A DNA stretch of 64,000 nucleotides from Corticium candelabrum. Taxonomy: Eukaryota; Porifera; Homoscleromorpha; Homosclerophorida; Plakinidae. Shown here piece by piece: positions 12,125-25,020 of this stretch. The DNA lies in the NCBI RefSeq assembly GCF_963422355.1, contig NC_085085.1, positions 11,401,985 through 11,465,984 on the forward strand, given 5' to 3'. A program made the translations under genes and the position numbers. Under the pieces are notes generated by a model. That model had not been told where the DNA came from. It did not search any database and saw only the letters and a program-made list of their open reading frames with translations. Positions within the stretch are counted from its first letter, which is position 1. Each line of letters begins with the position of its first letter.

Positions 12125-14447
12125 GAGTCCCGGATCTAATCTTGGTCATTTCCTAATCTCGGTCACTCGTTCTCTGCCAAATAGCTGCAGCCAGACCTAA
12201 CTGCTACGCTAGCGTCATAGTCCTACTGGATAGCAACTAGGTAGAGCGGGTCACGTCAGCATCCGTCGTAACGTAGCTGCTGTAGAACTTGAAAACTGAT
12301 CGCACCTATTCTTGGTCACAGAGTATCATATCTCGGTCAGTGCTTGCCATCTCGTTTCTACAACTCCGTTTGAGACGCAAGTCATCTCTGTCGATAGGCT
12401 CATATGTCTTCCTTTCGCCAAATTGTTGGTTTTGTCTTGTCAACCTCTACCCTCGCAGACAACGAAGAAGATGGATGACTCACGGGACATAATCTCGGTC
12501 ACCTGATCTCGAGTGATTTTCTCTCTTCAGACGCAGATCTGAGGCGTTCTTTTGGCTAATGTTATAGTCATCACCACTGGCTACTATACCTACGGGTGAT
12601 GTTAGTGCTCATCGTACTGTTGTTACGGCAGAACGTGAAATGTGAGAGACAGAGACTCGGACATCCAGGATCATATCTCGGTCAGTCGCTTTCATCGCGT
12701 TTCTACAAGACGAATTGAGACGTTTGTCATGTCTGCTGAAAGGTTCGCTTTGGATGTTTAGGCCACTGAATAGCCGGATTTGTCTCTTCAGTTTTTACTG
12801 TTGCAGGGCGGTGAGAAAGGTGATTGACCTACTGGACATAATCTCGGTCACGCGATTTTGAGAAAGATGGGTTCCTGAGTAGATTGTATTGTGTGATTTT
12901 TAGTGTACTGTTCTAGAGCTATATTGTCACGAATGTGTCTGTCTAACTTACTATTTCTAGCACTTCAAACAAGCAATGTGATGACTCTGAATTTTCACAT
13001 TTTGTTGGCAGTTAACCAGAGAGTATTCCTACCTGTTTCTACGTTCTTGAATGGCTTGATTGGTAGATATAATGATTCTTTATCTCGGATGGGATGATTG
13101 ATGATTTTATCAAGTAGAATTGCACACAAACTGCTTTTTACTTTTATCCTTAGGAGAGTTATGCTGATTGGGAACTTATGAAAATGGTGACATGTTGCCA
13201 AAGAGAAAACAATCTTTCTCATGACACAGTTCTGAGACAGTTATGATAATTAGTCCAGTGAAGATATCCAACGAACCTTCAGTGTATATAACTAAGCAGT
13301 GCACATTGTTGATAATAACTGATGTAGCTAACATCTTACAATCAACAAGATCATAGTATGTACACAGTTTACAAGTATGCAGAGTCCTAGCATACTCTTG
13401 TGACATTCAACTTGTACCAGAATGGATTCAATGTTTATCTCCATGATGATCAATCTATCACTCACAAAATTTGCTAATTAGCACTAAACCAGATGTACTA
13501 AATAAAGGTTATCTTAATTATTATTCAAAGACATAGTTTACACAAAACAACTAACGTTTGCCAACACAGTCTAATTACTAGAATCTGCTATAGTTATACA
13601 AATTCACTACAAAACATTTTCAATCATCCTTAGTTGACTGACCGTATGTACAATGCCCAATGAAGGTAAGACCACTTACCTGAAAGCTGTAGAACCCAAG
13701 AAGTGCGCTCATACTGTGACCGAGATTATGTCCAGTAGGTCGATCACCTTTCTCACCGCCCTGCAACAGAAAAACTGAAGGACAAAACCGGCTATTCAGT
13801 GGCATAAACATCCAAAGCGAACCTTTCAACAGACATGACTAACGTCTCAATTCGTCTTGTAGAACCTCGATGAAAGCGACTGACCGAGATATGATCCTGG
13901 ATGTCCGAGTCTTTGTCTCTCAAATTTCGCATTCTGCCGTAGCAACAGTATGATGAGCACTAACATCACCCCGTAGGTATAGTAGCCAGAGGTGATGACT
14001 ATAACATGAGCCAAAAAGAACGCCTCAGATCTGCATCTGAAGAGAGAAAATCACTTGAGATCAGGTGACTGAGATTATGTCCCGTGAGTCATCCGTCTTC
14101 TTCGTTGTCTCCGAGGGTAGAGGTTGACAAGACAAAACCAACAATTTGGCGAAAGGAAGTGATATAGTAAGCCTATCGAGAGAGAGTTGATTTGCGTCTC
14201 AAACGGAGTTGTAGAAACGAGATGGCAAGCACTGACTGAGATATGATACTCTGTGACCGAGAATAGGTGCGATCAGTTTTCAAGTTCTGCAGCAGTAACG
14301 TTACGACGGATGCTGATGTGACCCGCTCTACCTAGTTGCTATCCAGTAGGACTATGATGCTAGTGTAGCAGCTAGGTCTGGCTGCAGCTATTTGGCAGAG
14401 AACGAGTGACCGAGATTAGGAAATGACTGAGATGAGATCCGGGACTC
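12125..14447. mobile_element. Foldback (long-TIR) non-autonomous element, TA target site
   Basis: The arms 12125-12852 and 13711-14447 are inverted copies of about 730 bp. They begin GAGTCCCGGAT and are flanked by TA on both sides (12123-12124 and 14448-14449), the target preference of Tc1/mariner-type transposases. The arms contain spaced repeats of a TCTCGGTCA core, often preceded by AT-rich bases. The roughly 860-bp spacer (12853-13710) has no convincing gene. Confidence 0.85.
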
Positions 14448-14529
14448 TACCTGGATAGATACAGCGATAACAGTGTAGTGTAGTGTAGTGTGGGGTCTAG
14501 ACGCGTGCCGTGCCGTGTAATAACGTAAC

Positions 14530-14695
14530 CCCATTCACACCAACACTCCTAGCCGGATCAACGAATGAAATTATTGTATGAACGCGGACCAAGCGAAGCA
14601 GAACCGTGCTGGCTCGGCCCACCACAACTTGCAGTGCCAATCCGGGGTCAGCTCGTCTTCAATTCGTCTAGTGTGAATGTGAACCAAGCCAAGAT
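14530..14695. mobile_element. Short TIR-like fragment with CCCATTCACAC end
   Basis: It begins CCCCATTCACACCAACACT and ends CTAGTGTGAATGTGAACC, which are loosely inverted. The ends resemble those of the element at 24411-25020. It could be a small MITE of that family or a solo end. Confidence 0.35.
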
Positions 14696-15739
14696 GGCGT
14701 GGTCAGAACACTAAAACCGTGTGTCTCATTTACTTCTTTGTGTGGTGAAAACAGTGTACAGTTCCAAATTGCAGCAGATCAGCAAAGGTACGGTCATCCC
14801 TCGCTCTTGGAGCGTGCGTTTGCAAGATTGGCACTCTTTGTTGGTGCGCAAATGCTGCATGAAATTTTAGCTTGTAATGTCAAACAGGTCAGGATTGTCG
14901 TAGGGGAACCCAGAGCCCTATGTAAAGAGCTCTGGGGAACCCGTAGCCTCGAACTTCCAGACTAGAGAGTGTGCGCAAACTCTAGTGTGGACCAAGTGGA
15001 TACTAAAATGATTTGGGACGTACTTATCAAAAGAGGTAGTCTAATAGCCTAGGGTCGTTTTACCTAGGTCAATAATGAGATGGAAAGATAACGGGCGTGC
15101 ATTACACAAACATATATCACTAGTGCAATGGGATCTCACAAACCAAGAAGACAGGTCTTCCATGCTTGCGGCCATATCTTGGTGTATGGCTGGACACCAC
15201 GACTCTTTGATTCTGCAGCAGGGACGTTGGCTAGAACACTAGCTAGTGTAACTGCTTGACCAGTTGTCAAAGGTGATGGTCTACCAATGCTGCTGTGCAG
15301 GACCTATCAACGTAAGCTTGAAAAATCGAAGAACTAGAGCTCAAACTAAATCATCTGAAGCAGTTTATTTGCATTTCTGAATCTTCGACGGCTGATAGAG
15401 TGGTCATGTTGATGAAACGATCATTGACATCACCGGAAGGTAAACCAGCGGCGAAGAAGCAAGATTTATCAGCAACACTTGTGGCTTTGTCTGATGTTCA
15501 CACTACTACAGGCACAGAGTCAGTGGGGTGGGGAAGTCTTAAGTTCTTGCGAGCTTCTCGTGATGTATATCTAGAGCTTGATTTGTTGTAGATCAGGGTG
15601 ACAGAATTCAGCCGGCGCTCTCCGTCGCTGTGAGCTGAGAAAGAGCTTGTTTCCGGTGGCACAGCCTGTGTCTACTAGTCGGTGCATGATGCCAAGAATT
15701 ACATCTGCATCAACTAGGTGAGTGTAGAAGGCGTAATAA

Positions 15740-18360
15740 GGATCGAATAATTGTACGGTTTACCGGTAGGTGAATGTAAATTGTTTTGTAGGCAAATATG
15801 TACTGCCATTCCGACAAACTTCAATTCTGACACTCACCAATTCGATGAATCCGAAGGCAGTTTGGCAGACATCACACTCGGAGCCTCTGGCCGTAACTTG
15901 TCGTCACGGATTCCGAGACTTATTAGTAGGCGTACTCCGCGACATGATGCCTTTCCACTAAAGCCAACAGCACCTGTGTCTGTAAGTACATACGTGAACC
16001 AATAGCAATTGCTTGCGTGCTAATGTTTTGAATGGGCTGCATAGGTTGCTCTCCACTTTCCGTCTAGAACAGAGGAATATAGCCTCGAAGATGAGGATTT
16101 CAAAACAATTGGAAGATTTATTGTCCATGGAAGAATGGGTACCCTAGCTCGTATAGCTTGTAGGACCACGTCTGAGGATGTTCTGTCTACTATTTGTAAA
16201 AAGGTGAGTACTGAGGCAGCCAGAATGTGCTCTGATACGGACAAGACGAAGCTAGGAATGTCTGACTTAGCAAGTCTTGCATCTTTTGTTCCAAAAGATG
16301 TTATAGCGGACATGGAACAGCATGCACCTACTTTGCTGGCTTTACTGCAGGCAGTATCCAATTTTAAGGAAGAGGGAGTCTGCATGACAAAGTCTTATGG
16401 GCACGTTGCAATGGCTGCAACATGCCTACTTAGGCTTTGCTCATGCAGAATGACAGCAATGCAGTACGTTACAGGGTCAATATTGTATAACGCTGATGCC
16501 AAGAAAAGGGTTTACACTCGCCTAAGTCATTTAGGTGTCACTGTAACTCCTGAAAGTCAAAGAATGAAGGTATCCGCTATGACATCTGGTTATGACAAGC
16601 CAATCTTGAAATGGAGAAGGTCTGTGAGTGCCTCTATAGGGATAATGCAGTGGTCGATGTTACTAAACATGCATCCACTGTGATAACAAAAGGATTGAAT
16701 TCCGACCCGTTAGTATGGGACCTTGATTCATGTGATTCAGCTACCGTGATTGACGCAAGTGAGGGTGAATCTGGAAGTAACGATGAATGTGAGATTCAGG
16801 AGGAGGACAAAGAGCACCCTACCATAGAACCTAAGTATCATCCAATGCAAATTGTGGGCGATAACTCTGACCTCCATATAAATCTAAGCATATCACTTTG
16901 GACAAAAGAGACAAATCATTACACTGCTTTCATTTTGTTGCAACAGAGGAATGGGTAATACAACCATTACATCTACCTAATAGTGGTTGTAGAAAGTCAA
17001 TATTATCAATTGATGACATTGACTTTTTGCCATCTGAAACAGGCATGTTGTCATTGCGAACTGAGTTTGCTCATCTTGTGTCTCGAATTGTTGTGTCTCA
17101 TCTTGATGGACTGAGTCATCTAAAAGATTTGGTCTGTTGGCATATGGGTCATGAACATCAGTATGAGGCTAGTTGAAAATCAACAAAGTTACCTTTAGGC
17201 CTGCTTGAGTGTAATGAGAGCACAAGTCAAGGAATGATGGATATTGTCCGTTTTGTGAATCAGCAGTATGTTCCGTACCCAAATGAGGGCACTACCCTTC
17301 CTGTACCATTCACTGGAGACCAGAAAACAGCCGAACGATTTCGGTCTACAGTGTCATCTGCGCTTTTTGAAGATTCACAATGTGATCGAATGGAAGGCTT
17401 GCAGTATGGGGTAGTGTAGCAGATTTGAAGTCAGACGTTCAGCGACTGTCAGAAGGTAATGAATTACCGGCTAGGTCGTTGTACAGGACCAATAAGTGGA
17501 AGAAAGGTAGAATCACTACTGAAACTTCCACATGCGATGGTGGTTTGCAGTTAATTAATACCTTGTCATTTCAGATTGTTACCTGCAAAGAAACGTTTTT
17601 CACTGCAGAACAAAGAAGAGACCATGAAGCAGTTTGTCATGGCATCACTTGTCTTGATCCTCTTGCAACAGTAGCTTCATTCTATCTCAGTCCATCTCAG
17701 ATTGTTGTAGGGACCTTAGAAACTGAACTGCCTCAACTCTCCCTTGATCACGCCTTCTTTTACACACAAAGTTTTGTAGCAATGGCCCTGCTTGAAATGA
17801 AGTTTAAAGATGCTACTAAAGAGATGGATGGACCCCGTCTTTTTCGTTTCTAGAAGACAAAAATGTTATACTTTAATGAAGCTGGGAGACATAAGTATGC
17901 TAGAGATCGAATCGTTATGCTTCCAGTCTGATCGGTATGCTTTGCTGAGTCCCTATGATGCTTACCGCTAACTGTGGAATAGAGGCTACAATACTCATGA
18001 AGGACTAGGAAAGAATATTCCTCTGGATCTAATGTAACAACTACCTCAAAGACATGATTCGCCATCAAGGTGCTAATGTATCTTTTAGGTCTGCACAGAC
18101 AGCAAGCAGATGTAGTAATACCGTTGAAGAAATACTTGTAAAGTTTGATTGGTCTCTAAATGTAAAATTGGAATCACACCATTGCAAATCGAAAAAGCGC
18201 TAATAGAACAAGTATCCTGTCCACGAGCTCACAGTAGGTTTTTTTCAATGCCCTCTTCGATCACTGGTACTTTAGACCCAACAAAGTTGCAGACCTGGTT
18301 GCGAAAAAGCAAACAAGACATCCATCGAGTGTCAGAACTTTATGTCAGTAATTTGTAAAC
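15740..18360 (+). pseudogene. DUF6589-type element gene, frameshifted
   Basis: Consecutive plus-strand pieces in different frames form one decayed protein: about 15770-16690, 16690-16910, 16910-17419 (with an in-frame TGA after 17161) and 17425-17853. Features I associate with DUF6589 proteins of animals and fungi appear in order. A helical part contains HAPTLLALL and a later YTRLSHLGV segment. Then comes GDNSDL followed by KSLHCFHF, a PLGLLECNES segment with QQYVPY, and a hallmark FTGDQKTAERFR. A C-terminal part with CLDPLATVASFYLS follows. At least three frame changes and two stops separate the pieces, so it is dead. The family assignment is from memory of the pattern. The function of DUF6589 proteins is not established; they behave like mobile-element genes. 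Confidence 0.6.
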
Positions 18361-18599
18361 GAACCTGACATTTGCACAAGTTCAGCAGTGGTATGCCTAC
18401 TTCATTGTACTTAGGGCATGCGCCTATGTCTTAATAAGTCTGTCAAAAGGGTATTGCAGTAGGCTGCTTGTAGAACTACTTGCCATATGTATTCTTTGTG
18501 CAAGACAGGGACATTAATATTGTTATTGCGCTATTGTTCTATAACTGCATAATCAGTCAGAGTCTATACCTGGCGTGCTCCCCAATTTTGTCAATTCAT

Positions 18600-18750
18600 C
18601 AATTTATTGATGTTAACCAATTTATTTATTGGGTCGAGTCACTATTGTTCTATGACTGTAAAGTCAGACAGCTAGCTATAGCTGGCGTGCACTCCAATTT
18701 TTTAATTCGTTGGGTTGAGTCGCTACCATTCTATGACTGTAAAATGCAGG
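18600..18750. repeat. Tandem TTCTATGACTGTAAA units at palindrome outer end
   Basis: A unit of roughly 70-80 bp containing TTCTATGACTGTAAA, GGCGTGC and CCAATTTTTT-type bases recurs two to three times here. Its inverted form recurs at 23380-23640. Confidence 0.7.
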
Positions 18751-19164
18751 CAATAAAGTGGTCAGTCAGTCACTATTTCGCTAACTGAACAGAAAATGCA
18801 GGTGCTAACGGAGTCATGCAGTCATTTGGAGCTTGAAATGGGTGTGTAGATAGGCATCATAAGTAAACAGACAGAAAGATAGAACGACAGGTGATATATG
18901 GTAGGTAGACAAACCGATTACACAGTAACAGCTAGGACAGATCAAAGCAAAGCCTTCGGGATGCAACAGTTGGTGATACATCAATCGCTGCTGGTCTGAT
19001 ATTGGCCTAGAAGACATCTAGCCAAGTACCTAACATTCTAATACTCACCAGCTAGCAATTGCGCACAAAGATCAGGGTTAAGAGATGCTCTGACCTAGCT
19101 GCACTTGGTCTGGCCTGAGTAACCCAGCAAGAGCATAAGTTTAGTCAACACGTTTTTGTGTCAT

Positions 19165-20105
19165 GTGCTGTGATTTTAATAACTTGCACTTGGGGTAATG
19201 GAGAATGACTGCTAATTCCTACTCTGATCTGAACAGGATACTTGATGTAAATTTGCGGTGGACAGGTACTACATGTGACGTAACCCCACACTACCTCTCT
19301 GACAAGCAGTGAGAAAGTTGGAAATCAACAGAATTTTTCCTCCAAACTGCAAGGGCAAAGAACAGGCACTCAGCTAGTTGCTTGTATGCAATGTGTACAG
19401 TTTGGTGTAATCTCTAAGTGTAGTGTTTTTGGTTGCTCCGCAATTTTCGATCTGAGTTTTTAGGTTTTGATTAATTGTTCTATGCTATCTATCAAGTTGC
19501 TATAACTATCTGTTAAAGTAAAATTGAGTAGGCTTTACAAGGAATTTCTATCTGATCAAAGAAGAGATCATGCACCTGTATTTCAATTCCTAGCTGGTCA
19601 CAGGTTAACAGTTTAGGCGGAAATACTGACCATGCTGCAATTCTACAAAATTCTGTTCACATGTGCCAAATTCCATTCACATGGGAATGATGACCTTCTA
19701 GCCCCCTTAAGTATCTGCTAGTGTAAATTGGGAAGGGTATAGTTCTGTGTAACCACAAAGGAGATACATACTTTTTGTTTCAATTGACAGGTAACAGTGA
19801 GACTGTTACCATATTGATAACCGCCTGCTAGTACGATAACCAGCTGCTAGTAGAAAGTTTAATAATTACCAGACAAGTTGATGTGTGACCCTAGAAGGCT
19901 TTAGGTTGGTATTACTCCAAATAATGTGACTGCCTGAAAACAAATGACTACCATTAAGCAATTAGTAGAGAAGCATGCCACTATTTGATCCCAGAAACAA
20001 GAGTCTAAGGTGTGAGTTAAATGGCTTATAATAGTCAGAGGGAGCTTAGGCCAACCCACCTTCATTTTCCTATATAATCTTCAATAGCAAAGAATCAAGT
20101 CATTT
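19165..20105. other. Block present only in the left palindrome arm
   Basis: The right arm jumps from the partner of about 19160 to the partner of about 20110 within a few tens of bases near 22890-22930. The extra sequence has no recognisable gene. It is either an insertion in the left arm or a deletion in the right. Confidence 0.55.
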
Positions 20106-20629
20106 GGAAGGTGTAATAGGTATAGATTATTATAGATGAGGGATGTAGAGGCATGCATTGTTACGAGGATGAGGGATACAGAGATGACGAGGATGAGAGA
20201 TGTAGAGGCAGGTATAGAAGGTGCTGTTGGCAGACCTCTGCGGTGACATCCAAGAAGAAGGTAATTCGAACTGTTGATAAGCAACGTAAATATGGAACAT
20301 TGTACTTTTACACAGAAAAGGAGAAAGACAGCAAAGACAAATTGGTACTGTACTTCATTCACTCGATTTTTGCAGTTTGCTCATACTTAGTTAATTAAAG
20401 TTTAGTAGTACAAGTAATCTTGTTGACCTTTGTAACAGCTGGGCCTTACTGGGCTGCACGGGCAAATCAAGAACAGAGATATATGGTGAGTATTAACTTG
20501 TACTTGTTCCTGTCAACTAACACATGCCTGTTATTTTGTCCTTTCTGTCACAATTACCACACATGCCTGTACATCAACTTATCCATACTATTTCTTCTTA
20601 TCTCCTTGATGAATCTTTTAGTGTCACCA

Positions 20630-20990
20630 CAGCCGCCCCCACCACTACCACCATGGCCAGCTGCAATGGCGTAACAGCCACCAATGCCAGTTGCAATACT
20701 GCCACAACCACCAGCTGCAAATGCCTTGCCACTGCCAATGCCAATTGCAATTGCAAGACTGCCACCAGCAGCAGCAGCAGCTACAATCGCAAGAGTGCCA
20801 CCACCACCAGCTGCAATCACAAAGACCACCACCACCACCAGCTGCAGTTGCTATACCACTACCTCAGCCAGCTGCAGTTGCAATACCACCACCACCACAG
20901 CCAGCTGTAGTTGCAATGCCACCACCACCACCACAGCCAGCTGCAGTCGCAATACCACCACCACCACCACCACAGCCGGCTGCAAGAGCA
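20630..20990. repeat. CCA/CAG-rich minisatellite
   Basis: Units built from CCACCACCA, CAGCCAGCTGCAGTTGCAAT and variants repeat many times, with CCA runs lengthening toward the right. The right arm has only one or two units (about 22370-22410). Frames here read as low-complexity Pro/Gln/Thr/Cys strings and are not treated as genes. Confidence 0.85.
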
Positions 20991-23759
20991 GAACTGTCAC
21001 CACAGCATTGGAACAAACTTTGTGTTGTTGAGTTAAACTTTTGACTAAATAATTAATGGGCTGCTAGTTAATTAACCTGCTGTTGATTAAAGTGTAGAAA
21101 ATTAAGAGGTTGGGTTGGTAGCTAATTAACATGATGTTATTAGTGTAGTAAATAGAATAAATGAGAGACACTTCAAAGACTTGTGTGCATCTAGCCATTA
21201 GTCAAGGGACCTTCCCAATAGATAGGGTGATAGACAAAGCCAAACACACTAAGAACTTAAAGTATTTGAATTCTTTAGGTATGAGCATATTACTTTATCC
21301 TGCTACTTTTCTTTTTATCTGTTATCAAATTTTAGCGTGCATAGCAGTACAATATATACAAATTACCAGTAGTTTCTTGTACCATTGTTATACCATTGTT
21401 TCTGAAATCCTTAGTATTTGCTGTTTGCAAAATCAACACATACAGAAACTACTCTCCAGCATTTAGCAGATCATCTGACCTCTTACTACCACGAGAAGGT
21501 AGCTGCATGGAGTTTGGCCTCCCAAGTACCTTAATTAGCCAGTGCAAAATCATGTCTTCCACACACTGCATGCATCTGTTTGGACTACATATCTCAAACC
21601 GATTCAGATGGCAGCTTACCAGACGCCAGCGAAAAACAGTAACACAACCAAGCAGTGAAAAGCGCCTCAAACCATCAGACGTGGCTTGCAAATTAGTTTT
21701 TAGAAACGGCCGGCTGGTTAGGGTGCTGGATGGAGCTTTTTGGTATTAATTAAACCGTCACATGTTGCACCATAACCTTTTCTCTAGTTTGAGATGTAGT
21801 TTATGGAAGACACTAGGTGCTGGGGAGGCCAAACTCCAGCTATACCTTCTCGTGGTGGTCTCTGAAAGGTCAGATGCATCTGATCTGCTAAATGCTGGAG
21901 AGTATAGTTTCTGTAGGTGTTGGTTTTGCAAACAGCTTAGAACTGCAAACAGTAAGTATTTTAGAAACAACTGGTAACAAATGGTACAATAAAACTTCTG
22001 GTAATTTGTATATCTCATACTGATATGTACACAGTTGCCTGATGCTCAAATTTGATAACAGATAAAAAGAACAGTAGCAGACTAGAGTACTATGCTCATA
22101 CCTAAAAAATTCTAATACTGTAGTACTTTGAGTTCTTAGTGTGTTTTGCTTTGGTAAGGTTCCTTGCCTGATGCTGCTAGATGCACACAAATCTTTCAAG
22201 TGTCTCTCATTTATTCCATTTACTACACTCTAACATCATGTTAATTAGCTACCACTCAACCCCATAATTAATTTTCTACACTTTAACATCAGGTTAATTA
22301 ACTAGCAACCCATTAATTAAATATTTAGTCAAAAGTTTCACTGAACACCACAAAGTTCGTTGAGCTGCTGTGGTGGCAGCTCTGCAACTGCAGCTGGCTG
22401 TGGTGACACTATAAGATTCACCAAAGCATACACAGATGAGAAGAAATGGTGTGGATAGGTTGATGTAGGTACAGGCATGTGTGGGAATTGTGACATGTGT
22501 TAGTTGACAGGAACAAGTACAAGTTAATACTCACCATATCACTGTTCTTGATTAGCCCGTTCAGTCAAGTAAGACCCAGCTGTGACAAAGGTCAACAAGG
22601 TTACTTGTACTACTAAACTTTTAATTAGTTAAGTCTGAGAAACTACAGAAAATCGAGTGAGTGAAGTACAGTACCTATTTGTCTACGCTGTCTTCCTCCT
22701 TTTCTGTGCAAAAGTACAATGTTCAATATTTACGTTGCTTATATCACAGTTGGAATTACCTTCTTAGATGTCGCCGCAACAGAGGTCTACAACAGCACCC
22801 TCTACACCTGCTCGATCAACATCTCTCACCCTCATCATCTCTGGTATCCCTCATCCTCGTAATCATGTGTGCCTCTACATGCATCATTTATCCATAATAA
22901 TCTAAAGTTACTTAACACACGTTCCAAATTTGCATGTTGACTAAACTTATGCTTTTGCTAGGGTTACCCAGGCCAGACCAAGTGGAGGTCAGAGCATCTA
23001 CTGGCCCATAAAATTCGGTTGAGAATGCTCTTAACCCTGATCTTCATGCGGAATTGCTAGCTGGTGAGTATTAGAATGTTAGGTTATTGGCAAGATGTCT
23101 TCTGGCTAGGCCAATATGAGATCAGGAGGGATTGATGTATCACCAACTGTTGCATCCTGCAGGCTTTACTTTGATCTGTCCTGCTACCGTGTAATCGGTT
23201 TAGTCTACCTACCATATATCACCTGTTGTTGCATCTTTCTGTCTGTTTACTCATGATGCCTATCTACACACCCGTTTCAAGCTCCAAATGACTGCATGAC
23301 TCCGTTAGCACTTGCGTTTTCTGTTCAGTTACCAAAACAGTGACTGACTGGACACTTTATTGCCTGCATTTTACAGTCATAGAATGGTAGCGACTCAACT
23401 CAATGAATTTCAAAAAATCGGGGAGCACGCCAGCTATAGCCAGCTGACCGACTTTACAGTCATAGAACATACAACAGCGACTCGACCCAATAAATTGAAA
23501 ATATTGGGGAGCACGCCAGGTATAGGCAGCTGACTGACTTTACAGTCATAGAACAATAGCGATTCAACCCAATAAATTGAAAAATTTGGGGAGCACTCCA
23601 GGTATACAGCTGACTGGCTTTATAGTCATAGAACATGCAATAGTGATGTTTTGCTATTATGTTAACAATAGCAATAACAATGACCCTGTCTTGTACAAAG
23701 AATACATTATGGCAAGTAGTTCTACAAGCAGACTACAACAATACCCTTTGCCACACTCA

Positions 23760-24405
23760 ATTAAAGGCCACAGTACACTACAGTACTACTGCAATTTCTC
23801 TGTGCTGACTACCAAGCCAAAAACTGGAACAGTTTAAAAGTGATACTAATGTGAAAAGATGCACAGAAAATGAATATATATACTTTACTTTAGCGCGAAT
23901 GCTGATCCCTTTTCAGAACTGTAGCTTACCTTACGAAGATTGTTAAATCATTGATGCTATGCGATAGCAAGAGACTTGAATTAGGATGAGTATGTGAAAG
24001 GTAACCAAAACAAGTCAAGTCATTGACATTAATTTTTTGATGATACTAACTTTTGTAAACTCCACCTAGAAAATCCTGGGTATAGGCGCCTTTTCATATC
24101 GACAATCTTATCATGGCTTCAGAAGGCTCACAGCTGTAGAAGCGACAGCGTAAATACAGCTTCAATTACTAGTTAAATAAAAAAATTCCAAACTAATGCC
24201 GAGCAGAAATTAATATGAAAGCCAATCACCAAGCACACCATAGCATTTACAGTTTAGCATTTAACTATAAATGCTACCTATACAGTGCTAGACTGAATCT
24301 CTTTAATCAAGGATAAATCTAATCGTAACCTACCTCCACATTAACCAAACTAATGCTACAAAGTCTATCAAAAAATGACGATCATTTTAATGTAAACCAA
24401 TGCCT
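23760..24405. other. No gene or clear repeat seen
   Basis: An AT-rich stretch of about 650 bp lies between the palindrome and the next MITE. No long open frame and no family match by eye. Confidence 0.5.
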
Positions 24406-24410
24406 AATAT

Positions 24411-25020
24411 CCCGTTCCCACTAGCACGCTTGTAAACCGTGCTGAGAAAAAGCTAGAAAGCACCGGTGCATGCCAGGAAACAGTGCCAGCCCCTATTCAC
24501 ACTACAATCCTCTAGCAATCTAGTGGGTGTAGCCACTCGTAACGTACACTAAGTCTGAGAATCATGGATCATCAGCATGCTTTCCTTGCCATATTATTGA
24601 CGGCAATTCAGCAATCCAGATCGACAAATCATGTCAGGTCGAAAAGGAGATTACGCCGGAGAAAGCAATCATGATGTGTACATTGCTCATACTATAGTGT
24701 CTTATACGTTTCTAGTTAGTATGGCGGCATCGCTCAAGATGTGTTTGTTCGATCCACATAATCAGAAACAATGTTTTTCCTTCAGACCACGCCATTTGCA
24801 ATACACTATGCATGCACGAACATGCTTGCTGATCGGTAACCGTTCACACCACGCAAAACATCCCAGCCAAACCGTGCCAGCATGGCAAATTGGAGTGATC
24901 TGGGACAGCACACTTGCCACCCTCTCAGCACGACATGGTAAGCGTTCACAGTACATGACAAAATCAAACCGAGCTGACCAAACCGTGCTGGTACCGTAAA
25001 ATCCGCTAGTGCGAATGGGC
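24411..25020. mobile_element. MITE with CCCRTTC…CACTAGC ends
   Basis: The left end CCCGTTCCCACTAGC and the right end GCTAGTGCGAATGGGC are inverted with two mismatches, about 610 bp apart. Inner edges repeat an AAACCGTGCTG motif. There is no transposase, and the target duplication is not clear. A related end lies at 14530. Confidence 0.6.

Larger units (their letters stand above)
18440..23755. repeat. Imperfect 5.3-kb palindrome
   Basis: The left arm (about 18440-21530) and right arm (about 21805-23755) are inverted copies, meeting at a spacer of roughly 270 bp. Matching anchors include 18470-18500 with 23715-23745, 18900-18960 with 23150-23210, 20190-20260 with 22775-22850, 21030-21180 with 22190-22330, and 21470-21530 with 21805-21900. 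The left arm is longer because of an extra block (about 19165-20105) and an expanded tandem repeat (20630-20990). No credible protein is encoded. It may be a giant foldback element or an inverted duplication. Confidence 0.85.

Noticed and set aside
20630..20990. Regular spaced repeats that might suggest a CRISPR array
   Set aside because: Units are contiguous and variable in length with no unique spacers, and the context is eukaryotic.
20524..21044. Several overlapping Gln/Pro/Thr-rich frames on both strands
   Set aside because: All are produced by the minisatellite, are absent in the other palindrome arm, and have no domain.
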